NCBI GenBank assembly: GCA_022844585.1
Contig: JALHLM010000026.1
Span: 1 to 21,325, forward strand
Direction of reading: 5' to 3'
DNA: 21,325 bases
From: Pirellulales bacterium
GTDB lineage: Bacteria > Planctomycetota > Planctomycetia > Pirellulales > JALHLM01
A program made the translations under genes and the position numbers. The notes beneath the pieces are model-generated. The model searched no databases and had not been told where the DNA came from. It was given only the letters and a program-made list of their open reading frames with translations. This document shows positions 6,020 through 14,603 of the stretch, piece after piece. The stretch's first letter is position 1; the number at the start of each line of letters is the position of its first letter.

Positions 6020-6535
6020 ATGAAACCACGATTCTCCATTGCGATGCTGCTTGGAATCACGGCATATTTCGCCATCAATGCGGCGGCCGTTGCGTATCCT
6101 GCCTCCGCCTGGCGCTACGTTCTATTCGTGATTTGGCTGTTAGTGCTCATGACAGCCATTGTCGTTTTTGCATCACCCATATCGAGGCGGACAAATGCCG
6201 GTACATTTGCGATCGCGTTCGTCCTTACATGCTTCACGTACGCCCTCGGGGCGTGGGCAGAGTATGACTTTCCCGAACGTGCCGGCAGCTTGAAGGCACT
6301 TGGTACGTTTACACCGCACATGCCCCATTGGTATGTCATGGGCTTTCTGCTGAAGTTGCCACGAGCGGATTTGACCAGCAATCAACTCGATGAGTTCTTC
6401 GGGCTGAATTTGATAGCTCTAGTAAATACGATGATGATTGCCGGAATTCTGGGCGGGTGCCTGTCACTATGGTACTACCGTTGGCAACAGCGGTCGGAAA
6501 AGCGTCCGATGCCCAAGCTGCCGCTCGAATCCTGA
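6020..6535 (+). CDS. Small membrane protein, 'KPRFSI' paralog 2 (171 aa)
   Basis: The ATG at 6020 opens 'MKPRFSIAMLLGITAYFAI', matching the paralog at 5550 over the first helix. Four hydrophobic segments are seen: about 6-27, 35-56 ('YVLFVIWLLVLMTAIVVFA'), 66-86 ('AIAFVLTCFTYALGAW') and 135-157 ('LVNTMMIAGILGGCLSLWYY'). A loop of roughly 50 residues containing 'PHMPHWYVMGFLLKLP' separates the last two. The C-terminus is basic (QQRSEKRPMPK). It is probably an inner-membrane protein of unknown role. Outside the first 30 residues the two paralogs share little, so only the N-terminal segment and upstream signal look conserved. Confidence 0.72.
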   Translation: MKPRFSIAMLLGITAYFAINAAAVAYPASAWRYVLFVIWLLVLMTAIVVFASPISRRTNAGTFAIAFVLTCFTYALGAWAEYDFPERAGSLKALGTFTPHMPHWYVMGFLLKLPRADLTSNQLDEFFGLNLIALVNTMMIAGILGGCLSLWYYRWQQRSEKRPMPKLPLES

Positions 6536-6669
6536 CGACCTACCGAAGATGTGGGTGAAGAATGACGGTCCGCGGCGCGCCCACCGGTCGCAAAACCCCC
6601 GCCAATTCGCTATAAAGACGGGTTAGGCACACCAGGCCCGGCGGCGGGTTTCATTGCGACGAGAACATC

Positions 6670-7451
<782 letters not shown>

Positions 7452-7452
7452 C

Positions 7453-9486
<2,034 letters not shown>

Positions 9487-9732
9487 ATGGATTTAGCGGG
9501 CGGAAAGCAGCAAACGCGCGGCGCGCGGGAATCGAATACGCGCCGTCCGGAACCGGAAGACAAGCCTACAAGTGCTACGAAACGGCAGTCAACTTCAATT
9601 ATCCGTGACCGAGGGGGCGTTCGCAAGTGGATTCAGGAACAGCACTTCGGTTCGATCCGATCGTAACGAGTGAATCCGCCAGAAAAGCCCAGGGAAGGCC
9701 ACAATCGACGCTGTTGCTAGCTAAAAAGCAGG

Positions 9733-9786
9733 GGAGGCCTTCCCTGGGTGGCGGAGCGCGTGCTGCCCGACCCAGGGAAGGTCTCC
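9733..9786. repeat. 17-bp inverted repeat, with third partial copy upstream
   Basis: GGAGGCCTTCCCTGGGT (9733-9749) pairs with ACCCAGGGAAGGTCTCC (9770-9786), 16 of 17 positions, around a 20-base GC-rich loop. A further direct copy of the arm word, GCCCAGGGAAGGCC, stands at 9687-9700. The closing AAGGTCTCC is shared with the R2 element at 5447-5455, hinting at a common family. Confidence 0.7.
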
Positions 9787-9842
9787 GTTGATTTGTGCCG
9801 AAGGAAAGGCTGTTTTGGGCCTACCCTGAGCTTTCGTTTTTG

Positions 9843-9871
9843 TTGCAAGTCCTTGCAGTGGTGACTAGGAT
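9843..9871 (+). promoter_or_regulatory. Candidate sigma-70 promoter of the DUF1598 gene
   Basis: TTGCAA (9843-9848) and TAGGAT (9866-9871) are separated by exactly 17 bp and each matches the -35/-10 consensus at four of six positions. The start codon is 109 bases downstream, with GAGGAG at 9963-9968 as ribosome binding site, so this gene would have an ordinary leader. Confidence 0.45.
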
Positions 9872-9980
9872 AAAGTTTCACGGCAAAACCATTTAGCGCG
9901 CCTGGAACGATGCGTTCCAAGGTCGCGTCCAAGTCCACGGGCACGCGTCGTATCCAACGGAAAGAGGAGATTGGCCCATC

Positions 9981-11375
9981 ATGTCCGCTCGTATTACTCG
10001 CGCTCTGAAGTTCGCAGCATTGCTGGCGATCAGCATCACGCAAATCGGCGTGGTCCACGGCCAAAACCAAGGCGGCGGCAATAACAACGGCGGCGGCATC
10101 GGCATCGTCAGCACGGGCGCGGTCGGCGGCGTGTCGATCGACGTCAACGGCGTGCTGAACAATGCCGAAGTCGATCAACTCACTGGCCTGCACGATGCCC
10201 GCGCGAAGGCGATGCAAGGCGTGTCGGACGACATGAAGCAATTCAGCAAGCTGCGCAAGGTGTCGTTGCGCGGATTGCAAGCGGCGATCGCGGCGCAACG
10301 CGCGAAGTCAGCGGACGCGCCGTTGTCGGATGAATTGCAATTGCTCGCCGGATTGCAACGTATTCAGTACGTGTTCGTCTATCCGGATCAGCAAGACATC
10401 GTGATCGCCGGCCCCGCCGAGGGTTGGAAGATCGACGACGCCGGTTACATCGTCGGCGAAACCACGGGCAAGGCCGTGATGCGGTTGGAAGATTTTGCGG
10501 TCGCCATTCGCACCGGACGTTCGGCCGCGAACGGCGGGTTGAGTTGCTCGATCGATCCGACGGCGGAAGGCATGCGGAATCTGCAACAGTACGTCGCCGG
10601 CATCTCGGCTGGCGCGGATATCAACGACTCGGTCGCCGGCATTGAAGCGAGCCTGGGCGCGCAAGTCGTGAGCGTCAAGGGCATCGATCCGACGACTCCG
10701 TTCGCGCACATTCTGGTGGCCGCGGACTATCGCATGAAGCGGCTCGCTATGGGCTTCGAAGCCTCGCCAGTGCAAGGTCTGCCCAACTACCTGCAGATGA
10801 TCAAGGCCGGCAGCCGCGGCGTCCAGAACATGACGCCGCGCTGGTGGCTGGCGCCGAACTACGATCCGCTCTTGAAAGACAACGATGGCCTGGCGTGGGA
10901 GCTGCGGGGCGCCGGCGTAAAGGCTATGACCGAAGACGATTTCTTCGCCGCCGACGGTTCGCGTACGCACACCGGCAAGGCCAGCGCGATGGCGCAAAAG
11001 TGGTCGGACAACATGACCAAGGCTTACGACAAGCTGTCCGTCGCCGATCCCATCTTCGCCGAACTGCGAAATGTGATGGACATGGCCGTGGCCGCCGCAT
11101 TAATCTCCAAGGAGCAACTGGCGGAAAAATCGAACTGCTCGCTGGACGTGCTGCTCGACGTCAATGCCGTGCGGGTGCCACAGTTGAACGCCCCGAAGCA
11201 AGTGCCGACCCAAGCCAACTTCGTCAAGAAGGGCCGCGACTTCGTGATCAGCGCCTCGGGCGGCGTGCAGATCAACTCCTGGCTCATCGCCAACGAAAAC
11301 AAAGTCAGCGATGAAATGGCCCTGGCCCGCGAAGACGCCGCCAAGGCCCGCCAGGCTAACTGGTGGTGGGACTAG
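9981..11375 (+). CDS. Secreted DUF1598-type planctomycete protein
   Basis: This 464-residue protein has a clear signal peptide: basic start 'MSARITRALK', hydrophobic core to about residue 24, and likely cleavage after 'VVHG' near residue 27. A Gln/Gly/Asn-rich linker (about 28-42) leads into a domain containing 'VGGVSIDVNGVL', 'LRKVSLRGLQAAI', 'RIQYVFVYPDQQDIVIAGPAEGW' and 'DPTAEGM'. I associate this series with DUF1598, found mainly in planctomycetes; the function is unknown. The C-terminal part contains many Lys/Asp residues and ends in 'QANWWWD'. It should be exported to the periplasm or cell surface. The ATG follows GAGGAG by 11 bases. A promoter candidate lies upstream and a perfect terminator downstream, so it appears to be a single-gene transcription unit. 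Confidence 0.85.
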   Translation: MSARITRALKFAALLAISITQIGVVHGQNQGGGNNNGGGIGIVSTGAVGGVSIDVNGVLNNAEVDQLTGLHDARAKAMQGVSDDMKQFSKLRKVSLRGLQAAIAAQRAKSADAPLSDELQLLAGLQRIQYVFVYPDQQDIVIAGPAEGWKIDDAGYIVGETTGKAVMRLEDFAVAIRTGRSAANGGLSCSIDPTAEGMRNLQQYVAGISAGADINDSVAGIEASLGAQVVSVKGIDPTTPFAHILVAADYRMKRLAMGFEASPVQGLPNYLQMIKAGSRGVQNMTPRWWLAPNYDPLLKDNDGLAWELRGAGVKAMTEDDFFAADGSRTHTGKASAMAQKWSDNMTKAYDKLSVADPIFAELRNVMDMAVAAALISKEQLAEKSNCSLDVLLDVNAVRVPQLNAPKQVPTQANFVKKGRDFVISASGGVQINSWLIANENKVSDEMALAREDAAKARQANWWWD

Positions 11376-11421
11376 CGCAGGCTGGAGGTCGTAGGCTTCA
11401 GGCTTGAGGATTGAACCTTCT

Positions 11422-11452
11422 GGCCGCGGGAATAATTTCCCGCGGCCTTTTT
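11422..11452 (+). terminator. Rho-independent terminator
   Basis: A perfect 11-bp GC-rich stem, GGCCGCGGGAA (11422-11432) with TTCCCGCGGCC (11437-11447), has a four-base loop TAAT and is followed at once by five T. It lies 46 bases after the stop of the DUF1598 gene. Confidence 0.93.
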
Positions 11453-11465
11453 GTTGCACTGAGCG

Positions 11466-11663
11466 GTAGGTCAGGCACCCCGGTCGAAGGCGGAAAGCTC
11501 AGCGCAACAATCAAGTGCGGCAACATCCCGAATCGACGCTGGCAAATTGCCTGACAGGAAAACGCGTCGATCCGTCAGGCAATTAGCCGGCGGGGGCTTG
11601 GGATGCTGGTTGAAGTCAGCGCGGCGCAAAGTGTCTTGGCTTCGACCAGGGTGCCTGACCTAC
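11466..11663. repeat. Nested palindromic element R1, copy B
   Basis: This 198-bp element has the plan of the one at 653-853. The outer arms GTAGGTCAGGCACCCC and GGTGCCTGACCTAC are the same. The middle arms CATCCC (11524-11529) and TTGGGATG (11598-11605) and the inner arms AATTGCCTGACAG (11545-11557) and CCGTCAGGCAATT (11572-11584) are also kept. The left 24 bases are identical in both copies. The interior outside the paired segments differs, so the pairing is better conserved than the sequence. It sits directly after a terminator and has no coding capacity. Confidence 0.85.
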
Positions 11664-11696
11664 GGGACGTGCCTGGGGATGACTATCCATGCGCTA

Positions 11697-12299
11697 TCAG
11701 CGAATCGCTTGTTCGTCGTGGTCGGGTGAACGCAGATCGACGGCGCGGATGAACGGAATACCGACCGCAACAGCCGGGAAATAGCGATCGACGTACTCCG
11801 CCGCGGCACATGGCGCGATGGATTCGTGTGGCGGCAGCGACGATTTTAACAGCACCAACTCGTCCACATTAATCGCGCCCGCCAACCAAGCGGCGATGCT
11901 GTCGCTGGTGACGTTCCAGGTATGCGGCAATAGCGATGCAAATCGCGCCTGTTCCACATCCGAAAGTGCTGGCCAGGCTTGCAGCACCCAGAGTCCCGGC
12001 AATAGCGTTCGATCACGCAGTGAATCAAGCCGCGTCAAAGCGAGCGCCTCGGGCCACAGCGCTTCGGCCAGTAGTGCGTTGAGCTGCATCGCCTGAATCG
12101 CGAGCTGATGCGCCGCGTCGTCGCCGAGGCCGTGAAGCTGATCCGCCTCGCGAATCCAGTCGGCCGCTTTGCCGCCCCCTACAACGAGCAAGTCAACGGC
12201 CGGCGCTTGTTTCGCGCGCCAAGTGCGGAAGGCCTCGCGCAAGCCCGGCCAGTCGAGCAAGCTGCCGCCGAGTTTGATCACGCGTACGTACGTTGCCAC
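11697..12299 (-). CDS. mfnE: Amino acid kinase family protein, MfnE-like
   Basis: This 200-residue protein has the amino acid kinase fold: 'VIKLGGSLL' near residues 7-15 (phosphate-binding loop), 'LLVVGGGKAADWIRE' near 38-52, and an 'NVTSDSIAAWLA' nucleotide-binding segment near 128-140. Its short length fits MfnE, the [5-(aminomethyl)furan-3-yl]methyl phosphate kinase of methanofuran biosynthesis, better than glutamate or aspartate kinases. The pathway call rests mainly on the two upstream neighbours. It starts with GTG at 12299, 12 bases after the mfnF stop, with AAGG eight bases before the start. That places it as the third gene of the operon. The exact substrate in this organism is inferred. 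Confidence 0.72.
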   Translation of the reverse strand: MATYVRVIKLGGSLLDWPGLREAFRTWRAKQAPAVDLLVVGGGKAADWIREADQLHGLGDDAAHQLAIQAMQLNALLAEALWPEALALTRLDSLRDRTLLPGLWVLQAWPALSDVEQARFASLLPHTWNVTSDSIAAWLAGAINVDELVLLKSSLPPHESIAPCAAAEYVDRYFPAVAVGIPFIRAVDLRSPDHDEQAIR

Positions 12300-12311
12300 G
12301 AGCAGCGCCTT

Positions 12312-13322
12312 CTACCAGTTCAATTCACGGGCCAAGACTGCTAGCGCATACGCAGGCGCGACACGCGACGCCGCCTGTCCAAGCTGCTCGTTGAGCGAAA
12401 CGATCGTGGCGTCGCAGCGCAGCTTTTGTACCACGGCGCGGGCCAGGAATTCCCCTTGCCCCGAAATCACGATCGCTTTCGGAGGCGCGCCCAGGCGACG
12501 GATCAATCCGTGCAGTACGACGCCGATCTTCGCTTGTTGCGCGATCGCGATCGCCTTCGCCGCCGCCAGTGCATCGTCGTCATCGAACAGCGTGCGATCC
12601 GAGCAAATGCTGCGCGCCAGGCGATCGCGCGCGAAGGTCTTGGTCGCTGGGCGGCTGTCGGCGGTGGCGCAGGATTCGGAGTCTTCCGGCAATTCGCCGA
12701 GAATTCGATACGCGTCGCCTGCCGTGGCGAAGAACTCCTGCGCGGTCGGGCATTGTCCGCCGCGATAGGGAATCGCGCTGGCAATCGCGCAGACCGGGCT
12801 GCGCTCGACGCCGGAATAAACCAGTTCGCCGCACATCAGCCGTTCCGTATCGGTCCAGCCGCTTGGGCAAAGAACGCCGTCACGCAACGGAACGAGATCT
12901 GACGTCGTGGAGCCGATATCGATCAACAGCCCCGCGCCTTCCGCCGCATAGCGTCCGGCGAAGCGGGCCAAGACATGCCAATTCGAAGCCGCGGCCGCGA
13001 GCGGTTTGTCGCAGGCTTCCTCCGTGGAAACAACGGTCCCATCGGTGCGATAGACGTGCAGCGTTTGCTCAGGAAACGCCCGTTCCAGCGCCGCGCAGAT
13101 ATGCGCCACGCCTTCCGCCTTTGTCGAGAAGCAATCGGCAAGCTCACCGGTCATCGTCGCGAATACGCGATCCGCTGGCGGCGCGTCGGCGGTCAACTCC
13201 GCCAGCGCCGCCGTCAGGTCCTGCGGGCGTTTCCAAAGCTCGAACGCCATAGAGCGCGAAAACTGCGTGCCATCGGACGCCTTGAGCGCCGCGCCGCCTA
13301 CGTCGATGCCTAGGACGCTCAT
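12312..13322 (-). CDS. mfnF: MfnF-like protein (H4MPT-linked C1 transfer pathway, ASKHA fold)
   Basis: This 336-residue protein belongs to the hydantoinase/oxoprolinase-like group described as 'H4MPT-linked C1 transfer pathway protein', whose archaeal member MfnF joins the tyramine-glutamate unit to the furan during methanofuran synthesis. It shows 'MSVLGIDVGGAALKA' (phosphate 1 loop) at the N-terminus, 'LIDIGSTTSDLVPL' (phosphate 2) near 131-144, 'CGELVYSGVERSP' near 165-178, and 'AIVISGQGEFLA' near 285-296. The ATG at 13322 is chosen because it overlaps the mfnD stop as ATGA and starts the family's N-terminus; a longer frame to 13451 overlaps mfnD and is not needed. The overlap implies translational coupling. 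Cytoplasmic. Confidence 0.85.
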   Translation of the reverse strand: MSVLGIDVGGAALKASDGTQFSRSMAFELWKRPQDLTAALAELTADAPPADRVFATMTGELADCFSTKAEGVAHICAALERAFPEQTLHVYRTDGTVVSTEEACDKPLAAAASNWHVLARFAGRYAAEGAGLLIDIGSTTSDLVPLRDGVLCPSGWTDTERLMCGELVYSGVERSPVCAIASAIPYRGGQCPTAQEFFATAGDAYRILGELPEDSESCATADSRPATKTFARDRLARSICSDRTLFDDDDALAAAKAIAIAQQAKIGVVLHGLIRRLGAPPKAIVISGQGEFLARAVVQKLRCDATIVSLNEQLGQAASRVAPAYALAVLARELNW

Positions 13323-14359
13323 ACACGGGCCTCGTTGAGGAAATGCACCTGGCCATGCGGTGTGAACCGTATCGGCGTTGAATCGAACTCCAGTTGCAGC
13401 GCGCGGCCTTCCGCCACGTCGAGCATGGCGCATACGAGATTGCCGCGGCACAGCTTGCGCAGACCGACATAGGAAGTCGTGATGCGCGGATTGACTTCAA
13501 TCACGACATCTTCTCCGCCATCCGGATCGCTGCCGAGGACCAGGTCGACGCCGACATAGCCATTGACCTCGCTTAACGCAGCAACGGCCGCCAGCGCCAG
13601 TCGATGGGCGCGCGCTTGAATCGTCTCAGGCAATGGAACGCCGCCACCAAGATATTGAAATCGACCGTCGTCGGAGAGCAACTGCGCGCAGGCCGGCAGT
13701 GGAAAGCAACTCGCCTTTCCGCAGAGCACGGCCACACTCGCCGCGAGGCCAGGGCAAAACTCTTCCAATCGCCAGTTTCGCAAATCAGTGTGACGTCGCA
13801 AGTCAACCTGTTCCGGATGTTCAATCAACTCCACGCCCAACGAGCCGGCGCCGTCAACGGGTTTCAATACGCAAGGATATTGAACATCAAGGGGCAACGG
13901 CTCGTCGCGGGCAATGCGGCGACCTCGTGGCGTTGGCACGTTGTGTTCGGTGAGCTGCAGCGCCAAGCGATGTTTGTCGGCGGCAAGTGCGATCAATTCC
14001 CGCGACGGGCCCAGTAGTTTTCCACCGCTGTTCAGCACGCGCCGAGCAAGTCGTTCCAACTGCCCGTCGAATTCCGGTGCGATCAACAGCGTCCAATCGG
14101 CCGCGCTGGCGAGGCGAGCAAATTCGCTGTCATGACGCGTAGAGGATTCGATCGACGCGACGCTCGCCCCATGGATTTCGGTCGGTGGAAAGCGCCGATC
14201 GTTCATCGACACGAGCAACGCGCCGGGCAAGCTTGCGATGTCTTCCTCGACAGCGCGGCGCATAGCTAGCCCTTCCTGTGCCAGAGACGGGGGAATCGCG
14301 TCGAACGGCTGATCCAGGAATCCGCCGCCGGTGACGTACTCGTAGAGGAAAACTTTCAA
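13319..14359 (-). CDS. mfnD: ATP-grasp ligase, MfnD-like (tyramine/tyrosine-glutamate ligase)
   Basis: The family N-terminus here is 'KVFLYEYVTGGGF', which starts at a TTG (14359) with GGAGG five bases upstream. I take this as the true start, giving 346 residues. A longer frame to 14656 would overlap the divergent permease gene and shows no homology features. The ATP-grasp domain has 'LLGPSRELIALAADKHRL' (near 120-140), 'PCVLKPVDGAGSLGVE' (near 160-180) and the Mg-binding 'VVIEVNPRITTSYVGLRKL' (near 285-302), the last typical of COG1821/MfnD. In methanogens MfnD joins glutamate to tyramine; bacterial methylofuran is reported to use tyrosine, so the acceptor here is uncertain. First gene of the mfnD-mfnF-mfnE operon. 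Confidence 0.8.
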   Translation of the reverse strand: MKVFLYEYVTGGGFLDQPFDAIPPSLAQEGLAMRRAVEEDIASLPGALLVSMNDRRFPPTEIHGASVASIESSTRHDSEFARLASAADWTLLIAPEFDGQLERLARRVLNSGGKLLGPSRELIALAADKHRLALQLTEHNVPTPRGRRIARDEPLPLDVQYPCVLKPVDGAGSLGVELIEHPEQVDLRRHTDLRNWRLEEFCPGLAASVAVLCGKASCFPLPACAQLLSDDGRFQYLGGGVPLPETIQARAHRLALAAVAALSEVNGYVGVDLVLGSDPDGGEDVVIEVNPRITTSYVGLRKLCRGNLVCAMLDVAEGRALQLEFDSTPIRFTPHGQVHFLNEARV

Positions 14360-14364
14360 CCCCG

Positions 14365-14369
14365 CCTCC
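14365..14369 (-). promoter_or_regulatory. Ribosome binding site fixing a TTG start of mfnD
   Basis: GGAGG on the minus strand, five bases before the TTG at 14359. It is the strongest such signal in this gap and coincides with the family's N-terminus, so it decides the start against the longer frame. Confidence 0.8.
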
Positions 14370-14435
14370 GGTTGCGCAACTTGTTGGCCCACAGCAAGAT
14401 ACATGCAGGCGGCCGGCTTGGTAAGCCCGCGGCAT

Positions 14436-14464
14436 TCGACGCGCCTTCCGGCTTGCGATATGAT
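14436..14464 (+). promoter_or_regulatory. Candidate promoter upstream of the permease gene
   Basis: TCGACG (14436-14441) and TATGAT (14459-14464) are separated by 17 bp; the -10 box matches five of six positions and the -35 box four of six. It points towards the permease gene at 14604. A 46-codon reading frame begins nine bases after the -10 box, at the ATG at 14474, and ends across the permease start. Confidence 0.4.
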
Positions 14465-14603
14465 GCTCGGCTTATGCAGACCGCCCAGGGCTGGACGTTC
14501 ACGGGTTCCGAGCAGCGCATTCAAAGCGGTGGAGCGCAGCGAATCGGACGTCGTCCAGAGGTTGCGGCCGTCATGCTGAACTCCGCTTCCCACCGCCACA
14601 GCC

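Larger units (their letters stand above)
9487..9980. other. Divergent intergenic region with repeats and promoter
   Basis: This 494-bp gap separates the sigma-54 activator gene from the DUF1598 gene, which point away from each other. The first 200 bases show nothing I can identify. From 9687 it contains three copies of the word CCCAGGGAAGG in alternating orientation, including a 17-bp hairpin, then a promoter candidate at 9843-9871. No supported gene is present; an open frame on the minus strand at 9717-10298 is a shadow. Confidence 0.6.

Noticed and set aside
9749..9763. Possible sigma-54 promoter TGGCGGAGCGCGTGC before the DUF1598 gene
   Set aside because: GG and GC are correctly spaced, but few other consensus bases match, the site lies in the loop of a hairpin repeat, and GC-rich DNA gives such matches by chance.
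9717..10298. 193-codon minus-strand frame upstream of and across the DUF1598 start
   Set aside because: It overlaps the signal peptide region of a well-supported gene and crosses repeats; no coding features.
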